In this document: positions 1 to 7,794 of the stretch, in pieces
Position numbering within the stretch: position 1 is the stretch's first letter
How the letters are laid out: each line of letters begins with the position of its first letter
NCBI RefSeq assembly: GCF_026410195.1
Contig: NZ_JAPMLM010000072.1
Location: 51,954-115,953 of the forward strand
Origin: Xanthomarina sp. F2636L
GTDB lineage: Bacteria > Bacteroidota > Bacteroidia > Flavobacteriales > Flavobacteriaceae
Length of the DNA stretch: 64,000 nt
Direction: 5' to 3'
Made by a program: the position numbers and the translations under genes
Notes under the pieces: model-generated
Database searches by the model: none
What the model was told of the DNA's origin: nothing
What the model saw: the letters and a program-made list of their open reading frames with translations, nothing else

Positions 1-713
1 TCAGTTTCAAAGAAATCCTTAATTTTTTGATATGGAGCTATTACATCCGTTTCTATACTTGTTTTTGCAGCCAGTAAAACACTGTCTTTTTGATGACTCG
101 TTAAGCTTTCTGGCAACTTTTTAAAAGGTTGGTAAAATTCACTTTCTGTATAATCGCTAACTAAATGTTTGCTATAAGAAAAACTATAATCACCAAAAAC
201 AGCTGCTGGTTGAGACATCCCCTCTTTGACACTTTCTCTTAAAATGTCCAAATTATAATCTACCTTTTTAGGCAATTCGTGCAACTGATTTAAATAGGCT
301 TTAACCTGCTTATAATCTGCAAAAGTGATGTTTGCCATCTGACTTAAATTCAAATGAAAAGCGGATTCTGAAGTAATGGTATTCAGGTAGGTTTTATAGA
401 TATTTGAATCGATTTTATCCTGCAATACAAAATTCAATAATTCAAGAGAAATTTTTTCAGATTCTGTTAATCCTTCTTTATTAACTTTTAAAAGCTCCTG
501 TTGAAGTTCTTTAGAAAAATTTGCTTCATTCTGATAGAATTTAGCTGTATTATCAACCGATTCATAAGGTTCAAAATCGTATGTTCTTTCAGTTTCGTAC
601 CGTTTAATAACATCTTCTAATAAAACTTCTGAAAAGTCATTTACATAAATTTCCTTTTTACAAGCCATAAGACTTATAAAGAAAAAGAATATTAAAAGCT
701 TTAAAACTTTCAT
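1..713 (-). CDS. DUF885-family lipoprotein, N-terminal part
   Basis: The first 237 codons of a gene that runs off the left edge; the start is the ATG at 713, four bases beyond the stop of the aldehyde dehydrogenase, so it is the third gene of that operon. Residues 1-17 are a lipoprotein signal peptide (FISLMAC, acylated Cys18). The segment ILRESVKEGMSQP (about 157-169) and the following PYQKIKDFFE resemble the conserved core of DUF885, a family related to zinc peptidase folds. The metal-site region would lie outside the window. In this operon it may be a peptidase that supplies the amino acid substrate, but that is inference. Confidence 0.75.
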   Translation of the reverse strand, partial: MKVLKLLIFFFFISLMACKKEIYVNDFSEVLLEDVIKRYETERTYDFEPYESVDNTAKFYQNEANFSKELQQELLKVNKEGLTESEKISLELLNFVLQDKIDSNIYKTYLNTITSESAFHLNLSQMANITFADYKQVKAYLNQLHELPKKVDYNLDILRESVKEGMSQPAAVFGDYSFSYSKHLVSDYTESEFYQPFKKLPESLTSHQKDSVLLAAKTSIETDVIAPYQKIKDFFET

Positions 714-717
714 TGAA

Positions 718-2301
718 TTAGATGGTATCTGTTGATGGCTTATTATTGAGTAAGCGTGAAATTTTTAATGGATTTTCGTTTTTCAGTTCGTCTGGCAACA
801 AATTATTTGGCCAATCTTGATAACTAAATGGTCTTACCCAACGTTTTATGGAATGGATTCCTACGGCTGTGAATCGGCTATCCGTCGAAGCAGGATAAGG
901 CCCACCATGAACCATGGACGGACAAACCTCAACGCCTGTTGGCACCCCATTATAAATAAGTCGCCCTACGCGATTTTGAAGCGCTTCTATAACTTGTACA
1001 TATTGTGTTGCTTCATCATCTTCTGCAATTAAAGTCCCTGTTAACTGACCTTCAAGACTAGAGATAATCTGCTCTAATTGCTCTTTGTTTTCACATTGAA
1101 CAACCATAGAATAGGGTCCAAAAACTTCTTGATGTAATGTAGTGTTCTTTAAAAAACTACGTCCTTCAACTGTGGTTACTGTTTGTCTGGCATAATTAGT
1201 TTTCACATCCGTATCAAAATCGGCCACAACAGTCAATTCAGGTTGAGACAGCGCTTTTTGCTTGTTAGTTTCATAAGCACCAATAATGTTTGGGTGCAAC
1301 ATACAGGATGGAGCAATCTTTACGATTTCATCAGATAAATTCTGTATAAAATTCGTTAAAGAATCTCCTTTAATTCCTAATAACAATCCAGGATTGGTAC
1401 AAAACTGTCCAGTTCCTAAAGTAATAGATCCTGCATAGGTTTTTGCTAAGGCTTCACCTCTATTTTTTAAAGCATGAGGTAAAATAACTACGGGATTAAT
1501 ACTTCCCATTTCGGCAAAAACAGGAATAGGTTCTTCGCGTTTTGCTGCTAAATCGTATAAAGCGCGTCCTGCACGAATACTTCCTGTAAAACCAACAGCT
1601 TTAACTCCTGGATGTGACACTAGTTGCGTGCCTACTTCAATACCACTACTGTTTAAATTAGAGAATACACCATTTGGCATGCCTGTTTTTTCAGCTGCTT
1701 TAACAATTGCTGAACTTACCAATTCTCCTGTTCCGGCATGCATGGGATGAGATTTAACAAGTACCGGACATCCAGCTGCCAAAGCTGCTGCCGTATCTCC
1801 TCCTGCTGTAGAATATGCTAATGGAAAATTACTCGCACCAAAAACAACTATTGGCCCTAGAGGCACTAACATTTTTCTAATATCCGATTTGGGCATAGGT
1901 TGTCTATCCGGCTGAGCTGTATCAATACTTGCTTCTACCCAAGAACCTTCGTTTAGTAAGTCTGCAAAAGCACGTAATTGTCCAACAGTTCTACCCCTCT
2001 CACCCTTAGCTCTACCTTCTGGCAAGCCGGTCTCGGAGCAGTAAGTTTCTATTAATTGAGAGTCTAAAGCTAAAATTTCTTCCGCAATGGCATTTAGAAA
2101 TTCAGATTTCTTTTTTCCTGAAATATTTCTAAATGTTTTAAACGCTTTAGAAGCTAGACTAACAGCTTCATCGATCTCCTCTTTTGTTGCTTCCGTATAA
2201 ATTGGAGTATTTTCAATATTGAGCTGTGGATTAAAGGTTTTGTATGTATTGTGTCCTTTTGCTGAAAGTTGCTTCCCAATATAATTTTTTCCTGTTATCA
2301 T
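718..2301 (-). CDS. NADP-type aldehyde dehydrogenase (2,5-dioxovalerate / 2-oxoglutarate semialdehyde DH)
   Basis: A cytoplasmic aldehyde dehydrogenase of 527 residues, the usual length of the 2-oxoglutarate-semialdehyde subgroup and longer than ordinary ALDHs. Visible landmarks are the oxyanion Asn158 (GASNFP), cofactor Lys183 (LVKSHP), the GFTGS turn at 237-241, general base Glu264 (FAEMGS) and catalytic Cys301 (GTGQFCTNPG). It lies downstream of a DHDPS-family enzyme and an AraC regulator. In hydroxyproline and pentose/hexuronate catabolism this pair removes ammonia or water to give 2-oxoglutarate semialdehyde, then oxidises it to 2-oxoglutarate. The substrate assignment comes from family plus context; the dehydrogenase call is secure. 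Confidence 0.9.
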   Translation of the reverse strand: MITGKNYIGKQLSAKGHNTYKTFNPQLNIENTPIYTEATKEEIDEAVSLASKAFKTFRNISGKKKSEFLNAIAEEILALDSQLIETYCSETGLPEGRAKGERGRTVGQLRAFADLLNEGSWVEASIDTAQPDRQPMPKSDIRKMLVPLGPIVVFGASNFPLAYSTAGGDTAAALAAGCPVLVKSHPMHAGTGELVSSAIVKAAEKTGMPNGVFSNLNSSGIEVGTQLVSHPGVKAVGFTGSIRAGRALYDLAAKREEPIPVFAEMGSINPVVILPHALKNRGEALAKTYAGSITLGTGQFCTNPGLLLGIKGDSLTNFIQNLSDEIVKIAPSCMLHPNIIGAYETNKQKALSQPELTVVADFDTDVKTNYARQTVTTVEGRSFLKNTTLHQEVFGPYSMVVQCENKEQLEQIISSLEGQLTGTLIAEDDEATQYVQVIEALQNRVGRLIYNGVPTGVEVCPSMVHGGPYPASTDSRFTAVGIHSIKRWVRPFSYQDWPNNLLPDELKNENPLKISRLLNNKPSTDTI

Positions 2302-2410
2302 GTTTTAACTTTTCTCTCCCCAAAAGGGATAATTGATTTTTTTTTGATTTTATATAAAACCTCTTTTCGCTCTGTTAAAGATAAAAAATAGCTGTTATTT
2401 CCTAAAAAAC

Positions 2411-3325
2411 TTAAAGATTTTTATAATCTGGAAGTACTGGTCTGTTTTTTAAACTATTTTCTATAACACTTAACACGTATTTACGTTCATCTCCAATGAG
2501 AGGTAATCGTGGTGCACGAACATTTTCTGTTCCAATTCCAGTTGCTACTTCAGCTAATTTAATATTTTGAACCAATCTTGGATTGATATCTAATTCTAAC
2601 AAAGGCATAAACCATCTATAAATCTCTAAAGCCTCTTTAATTCTACCAACTTTTTGAAGCTCGTAAATAGCTACTGTTTCGGCAGGAAAAGCACAAACCA
2701 AACCAGCAACCCAACCATCTGCACCTATTAGTAAACTCTCTAGTGCAATGGTATCTACTCCTGTCATAATTTTTAATCTATCTCCAAAATAATTTTTTAT
2801 ACGTGTAATATTGGTGGTATCTCTGGTTGATTCTTTAACCGCTTCTATATTATCACATTTTAACAACTCATCAAACATGTCCATGGTTACCTTAACCTTA
2901 TAGTCTACCGGATTATTATACACCATAATTGGTAAAGACGTATTATTGGCTACGGCTTTAAAATATTCAACGGTTTCTCTGTCGCTAGAAGTATATCTCA
3001 TGGGTGGCAACATCATCAAGCCTTGAGCCCCATCTTCTTCAGCTTTATGAGCAGCTTGTATGGCAGCTTTAGTAGTTTGTTCAGCAATGTTTATAAGCAC
3101 TGGAACTTTATCTTTTACTAATTCTACGGCTGTTCTTGTCAAGCTGCGTTTTTCTTCATCTAACAACGTACTAGCCTCCCCTAAAGTACCTCCAAGTACA
3201 ATGCCATGAACTCCTGCTTCTACTTGTGCACGAATGTTTACTTCAAACATTTTTAAATCCAGTTCATCTGTATCTGTGAACTTAGTTGTAACTGCTGGCA
3301 TGATGCCTTTCCATTGAATACCCAT
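2411..3325 (-). CDS. Dihydrodipicolinate synthase-family lyase/deaminase
   Basis: A 304-residue TIM barrel of the DHDPS/N-acetylneuraminate lyase family. It has the GGTLGE phosphate/carboxylate loop (45-50), active-site Tyr136 (VYNNPVDY) and Schiff-base Lys164 (AVKEST). A GTG at 3349 is in frame, but I start at the ATG at 3325: the protein then begins MGIQWKGIMP, as homologues do, and a TAAATTTG promoter box overlaps the GTG. First gene of a leftward operon with the aldehyde dehydrogenase. Its likely reaction is 1-pyrroline-4-hydroxy-2-carboxylate deaminase (hydroxyproline pathway) or a 2-keto-3-deoxy sugar-acid dehydratase. True lysine-pathway DapA is less likely in this setting. Confidence 0.85.
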   Translation of the reverse strand: MGIQWKGIMPAVTTKFTDTDELDLKMFEVNIRAQVEAGVHGIVLGGTLGEASTLLDEEKRSLTRTAVELVKDKVPVLINIAEQTTKAAIQAAHKAEEDGAQGLMMLPPMRYTSSDRETVEYFKAVANNTSLPIMVYNNPVDYKVKVTMDMFDELLKCDNIEAVKESTRDTTNITRIKNYFGDRLKIMTGVDTIALESLLIGADGWVAGLVCAFPAETVAIYELQKVGRIKEALEIYRWFMPLLELDINPRLVQNIKLAEVATGIGTENVRAPRLPLIGDERKYVLSVIENSLKNRPVLPDYKNL

Positions 3326-3348
3326 ATTATAATGTGTTTTATTAAACA

Positions 3349-3356
3349 CAAATTTA
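3349..3356 (-). promoter_or_regulatory. -7 promoter box for the catabolic operon
   Basis: Minus-strand TAAATTTG fits the Bacteroidota TAnnTTTG box and lies about 24 bases from the ATG at 3325. No good TTG lies 17-23 bases upstream, which fits a promoter that needs an activator. The AraC-type direct repeat lies just upstream. Confidence 0.5.
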
Positions 3357-3387
3357 ATTAAGAATCAAACTAAGTGATAAGCTATTT

Positions 3388-3415
3388 TTATCCAATTATC
3401 ATACTATATTATCCA
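3388..3415. promoter_or_regulatory. Direct-repeat operator between AraC gene and its operon
   Basis: TTATCCA occurs at 3388-3394 and again at 3409-3415. The 21-bp spacing is two helical turns, as expected for the two half-sites of an AraC-family dimer. It sits in the divergent intergenic region, upstream of the -7 boxes for both directions. The assignment rests on geometry and context only. Confidence 0.5.
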
Positions 3416-3443
3416 GTTTTAGATAAAAACAAAATATAATGCT

Positions 3444-3451
3444 TAATTTTG
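3444..3451 (+). promoter_or_regulatory. -7 promoter box for the AraC regulator
   Basis: TAATTTTG matches TAnnTTTG, with the ATG 23 bases downstream. A clear -33 TTG at the right distance is missing. Confidence 0.4.
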
Positions 3452-3473
3452 TACTTAATTATAAAATGTAAAA

Positions 3474-4322
3474 ATGAAAGTCCTTCCTTTTAAAATACCA
3501 AAACCCGAATTAGCAAATTTGGTTTATCAAGTGGATCTGGAGCCTTATTTTTATGACAAACTGCATCAACATGAAGACATTCAATTAAGTTTAATAATTC
3601 AAGGTGAAGGTACACTCATTGCCGGAGATGCCATTAATCATTATAAATCGGGTGATATTATCATTCTTGGAAGTCAACAGCCACATGTTTTTCAAAGTGA
3701 TAGAGAATTAGCAGATCAATCTCATATGCAATCCTTATTCTTTACGGAAGATAGTTTTGGTACTGAATTTTTTAGATTGGAAGAATTGACCGAAATTCAA
3801 GTGTTTTTTAAAAGAGCGCTTCATGGTTTCAAAGCCACATCGCATCAAGAAGACATACGAATGCTTTTTGCTAAAATAGAAAATGCCAGTAAATTGGAGC
3901 GTTTAATTATCTTGTTGGAATTGCTAAAACTACTTTCTATATGTGAATATAAAAGCCTTTCATCTTTTATTTATGAAAAAAACTTTTCAGTAACCGAAGG
4001 AGAACGCATGAGAGATGTTTTTGATTATACCATGACACATTTTGATAAAGACATTACGCTTGAGTCTGTGGCAAGTGTGGCAAATATGACTAAAAATGCT
4101 TTTTGCAAATACTTTAAAAAGTACACGAATAAAACCTATGTTGTTTTTTTAAACGAACTACGAATTGAACATGCTTGTAAACACCTATTAACTAGCCAGG
4201 ATATAACCATTTCTGATGTGGCTTATAAGGTTGGTTTTAATAACATTTCCAATTTTAACAGACAGTTTAAAAAAGTGAAACATAAAACACCTCTAATATA
4301 CAAACAAGAAAATTCTAAGTAG
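3474..4322 (+). CDS. AraC-family transcriptional regulator
   Basis: A 282-residue regulator. The N-terminal half is a cupin-like sensor (YDKLHQHEDIQLSLIIQGEG, about 27-46, with its histidine pair). The C-terminal 100 residues hold two helix-turn-helix motifs, ending in VAYKVGFNNISNFNRQFKK, the family signature. It is transcribed away from the DHDPS/aldehyde dehydrogenase operon and shares its control region, so it very probably activates that operon in response to its substrate. Transcription ends at the hairpin at 4335-4370. Confidence 0.9.
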   Translation: MKVLPFKIPKPELANLVYQVDLEPYFYDKLHQHEDIQLSLIIQGEGTLIAGDAINHYKSGDIIILGSQQPHVFQSDRELADQSHMQSLFFTEDSFGTEFFRLEELTEIQVFFKRALHGFKATSHQEDIRMLFAKIENASKLERLIILLELLKLLSICEYKSLSSFIYEKNFSVTEGERMRDVFDYTMTHFDKDITLESVASVANMTKNAFCKYFKKYTNKTYVVFLNELRIEHACKHLLTSQDITISDVAYKVGFNNISNFNRQFKKVKHKTPLIYKQENSK

Positions 4323-4334
4323 AAAGAATGAAAT

Positions 4335-4370
4335 AAAAAAAGGTCTATACAAATTGTATAGACCTTTTTT
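4335..4370. terminator. Bidirectional terminator, AraC gene / tRNA-Val
   Basis: Near-perfect inverted repeat (AGGTCTATAC with its complement) flanked by an A-run on the left and a T-run on the right, so it can end transcripts from both sides. It lies between convergent genes. Confidence 0.85.
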
Positions 4371-4376
4371 GTTCTG

Positions 4377-4451
4377 TGGGCGCGAAGGGATTCGAACCCC
4401 TGACCCCCTGGGTGTAAACCAGGTGCTCTGAACCAACTGAGCTACGCGCCC
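4377..4451 (-). tRNA. tRNA-Val (anticodon UAC)
   Basis: A 75-base cloverleaf on the minus strand: acceptor GGGCGCG paired with CGCGCCC, D-stem GCTC/GAGC, anticodon stem CCTGG/CCAGG around the loop TTTACAC (anticodon TAC, reads GTA), T-arm with TTCGAAT, discriminator A. CCA is not encoded. Confidence 0.95.
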
Positions 4452-4467
4452 TTTCGTAATTGGACTG

Positions 4468-4496
4468 CAAATATAAATTAGTTTTCCATATTGCAA
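4468..4496 (-). promoter_or_regulatory. Promoter of tRNA-Val
   Basis: On the minus strand a TTG (4494-4496) is followed after 18 bases by TATATTTG (4468-4475). This is the Bacteroidota housekeeping promoter pattern, placed 17 bases before the mature tRNA. Confidence 0.75.
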
Positions 4497-4515
4497 AAGC
4501 TTTTTGCAAAAAAAA

Positions 4516-5733
4516 TTAAATTATTTCTGCAACTACAAAAGTACTTCCTCCAACATAAATCAAATCTTTGATTGAAGCCTTATTTTTTGCAGCATCTAAT
4601 GCCTCATTTACACTTATATAGCTTCTACCTTTGATACCTGTATGCAAAAATTCTTGTTGCAAAATATTTGCATCCATTCCTCTTGGAACATCTGGTTTAC
4701 AAAAATAATAGGTGGCCTTTTTTGGCATAATGCTTAAAATTGAGCTAAGATCCTTATCATTTACAACTCCAAAAACAATATGTAAGCTATTATATACTTC
4801 TTCCTCCAACTGTTTAATTACATATTTTAGCCCTTCTTTGTTATGTGCTGTATCACAAATAACTTTAGGATGCTCTTGTAGTATTTGCCATCTTCCTTGT
4901 AAACCGGTATTTTTTACTACCTGTAACAACCCTTTTCTAACCTGGTTTTCTGAAATTTTAAAAGAATTTTGCTTTAGAATTTGAAGAGTTTGCAAAACAG
5001 TTTTGATATTTTTCTGCTGATAGGTGCCTTTTAAATCGCTTGGATATGTTTGATGTGTTAAAGCATCTGTAAAATAAATATCTGAACCATTTTTTTTAGC
5101 AACCTCTTGAAACACCTTGGTTGTTTCTTTTTGAGTTTCACCTATAACTACAGGAACATGTGGTTTTATAATGCCTGCTTTTTCAGTTGCAATAGCTTCT
5201 AAGTTGTTTCCTAGAAATTGTATATGATCCAGTCCTATATTTGTAATTACTGAAACTTCAGGAGTAATAATATTTGTAGAGTCTAATCTACCACCCAATC
5301 CAACTTCAATAATAGCAATATCTACCTGCTGCTTTGCAAAATAATCGAATGCCATTCCTGAAGTCATTTCAAAAAAGGATAAACTTTCAGATTCTAAAAA
5401 AACTTTATTCTGTTTTATAAAATCGATCACAAAAGCTTTACTTACTAAAGTTCCATTAATTTTTATGCGCTCTCTAAAGTCTTTTAAATGCGGGGAAGTA
5501 AATAAACCTACTTTATATCCTGCTTCTTGTAATACAGAAGCTAACATATGACTCGTGGAACCTTTTCCGTTAGTTCCGGCCACATGAATAGATTTAAAAG
5601 TTTGATGAGGATTATTTAGATATTCAGCTAACAGCAAGGTGTTCTTTAAATCTGCTTTATAAGCCGATTTTCCCTGTCTTTGATACATTGGAAGTCGAGA
5701 AAACATCCAATTTACAGTGGCTTGATATGTCAT
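4516..5733 (-). CDS. folC: Bifunctional folylpolyglutamate / dihydrofolate synthase
   Basis: A 405-residue ATP-dependent ligase of the Mur ligase fold that adds glutamate to folates in the cytoplasm. The P-loop GTNGKGS is at 53-59, the DTAHN motif of the C-terminal domain is present, and so is the conserved EKAGIIKP segment. Length is normal. It is the last gene of the leftward operon; its ATG lies only three bases after the stop of the TonB-like gene. A second folate gene, folP, lies far away at 49 kb. Confidence 0.93.
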   Translation of the reverse strand: MTYQATVNWMFSRLPMYQRQGKSAYKADLKNTLLLAEYLNNPHQTFKSIHVAGTNGKGSTSHMLASVLQEAGYKVGLFTSPHLKDFRERIKINGTLVSKAFVIDFIKQNKVFLESESLSFFEMTSGMAFDYFAKQQVDIAIIEVGLGGRLDSTNIITPEVSVITNIGLDHIQFLGNNLEAIATEKAGIIKPHVPVVIGETQKETTKVFQEVAKKNGSDIYFTDALTHQTYPSDLKGTYQQKNIKTVLQTLQILKQNSFKISENQVRKGLLQVVKNTGLQGRWQILQEHPKVICDTAHNKEGLKYVIKQLEEEVYNSLHIVFGVVNDKDLSSILSIMPKKATYYFCKPDVPRGMDANILQQEFLHTGIKGRSYISVNEALDAAKNKASIKDLIYVGGSTFVVAEII

Positions 5734-5736
5734 AAA

Positions 5737-6642
5737 TTATTGCCCTAAATTGAAGTTCACTTTAACAAAGCCTACCTGTCTATCTGGCGCTTTATTATCT
5801 GCTCGCCATTTATGGGATAAAGCTATTTTTTTTGCAGGCTCTAACAAACAGGCAGCTGTATTTGTTGTTCCTTTAACGCCTGGAATGGCTTCTATAACAT
5901 CGCCATTTCTATTTACAACAATTTTTACGATTACCATTCCAGCTTCGTTACAATCTTGTTTAAATAATTTTTTGCTAGGTACACCTCGTCCCTTTAGTCC
6001 ATAACCAACGCCTCCACTTCCAGAACCAGCTTGCCCAAAATAACTGGCAGCGTAAGGATCTCCATCTAGTTGTCCTTTATCTCCTGCTTTATTATCATTT
6101 CCTTCTCCCCCAGTTTCTTGACCTTCAGACTTGCTAACACCTCCAATTAAAGCATCTAATTTCTTCTTTTTAGCTTCTTTCTCGGCTTGCTCTTTCGCTA
6201 TTTTATCAGCTTCAGCCTTAGCTTTCGCATCTGCCTTGGCTTTCGCTTCAGCTTGTGCCTTTGCTTTTGCATCCGCTTCTTTTTTCGCTTTGGCATCAGC
6301 ATTCTTTTGCTTTTTTATTGCAATAGATTCTTCGTTGTTATCAGTTAAAACATCTTCAGCTTTAGGTTTTGATGCCGTTGCTTCTGCTTGTTTTTGTTCA
6401 GGCTGTTTTACAGTTTCTTGAGGCTCTTCTTTTACCTCTTTTGGTTCAGATTTAATAGGCTTAGTAGGTTGAACGTCTCCAGATCCAAAATCTGTAGTTC
6501 CAAAATTAACTGCCACACCATATTCTTCTGGAGGATCCATATATTTCGTACCTACTACAAACAATAACAAGATAATCAGCACTGCAATAAGCGCTGTAAT
6601 TTTTGCTGAATTACGTTCGTGTATGGTTTCGAAATATTTCAT
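5737..6642 (-). CDS. TonB-like energy transducer
   Basis: A 301-residue protein with one N-terminal membrane helix (about 16-36), then a long Lys/Ala/Glu-rich spacer (about 65-165, many AKA and AEAKAK units) expected to span the periplasm. The C-terminal domain GMVIVKIVVNRNGDVIEA...VKVNFNL resembles the TonB C-terminal fold. It follows exbB and exbD with gaps of a few bases, so the three should form one proton-driven complex. The spacer produces long meaningless antisense reading frames. Whether it serves TonB-dependent receptors or a Tol-like role cannot be told here. Confidence 0.8.
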   Translation of the reverse strand: MKYFETIHERNSAKITALIAVLIILLLFVVGTKYMDPPEEYGVAVNFGTTDFGSGDVQPTKPIKSEPKEVKEEPQETVKQPEQKQAEATASKPKAEDVLTDNNEESIAIKKQKNADAKAKKEADAKAKAQAEAKAKADAKAKAEADKIAKEQAEKEAKKKKLDALIGGVSKSEGQETGGEGNDNKAGDKGQLDGDPYAASYFGQAGSGSGGVGYGLKGRGVPSKKLFKQDCNEAGMVIVKIVVNRNGDVIEAIPGVKGTTNTAACLLEPAKKIALSHKWRADNKAPDRQVGFVKVNFNLGQ

Positions 6643-6647
6643 GAATA

Positions 6648-7040
6648 CTAATTAGGTTTTACTGCCAGAATAACCTTAAACTTATTTCTGTTGGCAATAT
6701 CCATGACTTTTACAACGTGTTCTACAGGTACAGATTTTTCTGCCCTTAAAACCAAGGTTGGTTTTTCATCTGTAGATAAAGCAGCAATAAGTTCTGATTC
6801 TAACATGCTTTCTCCAACCCGTTTTTGATCTATATAATATGTCAAATCCTTTTTAATACTTACGGCAACCGATTTCTTGTTTTCGGTTTTTCCACTAGCA
6901 GTAGGCAAAAGTATATCTATTGCATTTGTAGTTACTAGTGTAGAAGCCAGCATAAAAAAGATAAGTAACAAAAAGACAATATCTGTCATGGACGACATAT
7001 TGAATTCAGGTGTTACTTTATTTCTTCCTCTTAAATTCAT
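6648..7040 (-). CDS. exbD: ExbD/TolR biopolymer transport protein
   Basis: A 130-residue protein with one membrane helix (about 19-38) preceded by MSSMTDIVFLLL. Asp20 corresponds to the essential proton-carrying Asp of ExbD. The C-terminal periplasmic domain is of normal size. The start codon overlaps the stop of exbB by one base (TAATG), which indicates translational coupling. Confidence 0.92.
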   Translation of the reverse strand: MNLRGRNKVTPEFNMSSMTDIVFLLLIFFMLASTLVTTNAIDILLPTASGKTENKKSVAVSIKKDLTYYIDQKRVGESMLESELIAALSTDEKPTLVLRAEKSVPVEHVVKVMDIANRNKFKVILAVKPN

Positions 7041-7741
7041 TAAATTGGCTCGTTTAAGTGATCTAAAAACTCTAAGGAATTAGCTTCCATTTGATATACA
7101 ACTTTATCTGTTTTTACTACCAAATGGTTATAGGCAATGTATCCAATAATCCCAACAATTAAACCTGCTACTGTAGTTGTCATGGCTGTATATAGACCAT
7201 CTGCCAGAAGTTTAATGTCTATCTGACCTCCAGAATTTGCAATTTCGAAAATAGAAAGAATCATTCCAATTACGGTTCCAAGAAACCCAATCATTGGAGC
7301 TGCTCCTGAAATTGTTGCCAAAACACTCACATTTTTTTCTAAACTATAAATCTCTAAGCGTCCTGCATTTTCTATAGCTGTATTAATGTCTTCTAAAGGT
7401 TTTCCTATTCTTGTAATTCCTTTATTTATTAATCGAGAAACTGGTGAATTCACTTGAGCACATAACATTTGAGCTGAGTCTATTTTTCCATTAGAAACAT
7501 GATCTTTAATTTGATTCATAAAATTAGCATCTATTTTGGAAGCTGCTTTTATAGCAAACAAACGTTCAAAGTAAATGTAAGTAGCAACAATTAGCAAAAC
7601 AAACAAGAGGGTAATAATAATCATCCCAGCTGTTCCACCACTCGTTATCAACTCGATAATGGATAAGGTTTTTTCTACAGATTCGCCATCGTTTAACAAC
7701 TCTGCTCCTTCTTGAGCATCTTGTAAAAATAAATTCATCAT
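7040..7741 (-). CDS. exbB: ExbB/TolQ/MotA-type proton channel protein
   Basis: A 233-residue inner-membrane protein with three hydrophobic segments (about 35-55, 145-170, 185-210), including the conserved stretch ATISGAAPMIGFLGTVIGMI. It uses proton flow to energise the TonB-like protein through ExbD. Two adjacent ATGs (7741 and 7738) are possible starts. It sits 53 bases downstream of nhaD in the same operon. Confidence 0.9.
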   Translation of the reverse strand: MMNLFLQDAQEGAELLNDGESVEKTLSIIELITSGGTAGMIIITLLFVLLIVATYIYFERLFAIKAASKIDANFMNQIKDHVSNGKIDSAQMLCAQVNSPVSRLINKGITRIGKPLEDINTAIENAGRLEIYSLEKNVSVLATISGAAPMIGFLGTVIGMILSIFEIANSGGQIDIKLLADGLYTAMTTTVAGLIVGIIGYIAYNHLVVKTDKVVYQMEANSLEFLDHLNEPI

Positions 7742-7794
7742 ATATTCTATTCTATTAGTACGTTAATAACGTTTGATTGTACTTAAAATTATAA

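Noticed and set aside
4293..4496. Frame across tRNA-Val
   Set aside because: It is created by the tRNA and terminator; the tRNA explains the sequence.
6131..6421. Ala/Phe/Ser-rich plus-strand frame opposite the TonB-like gene
   Set aside because: Shadow of the Lys/Ala-rich spacer repeats; no independent signal.
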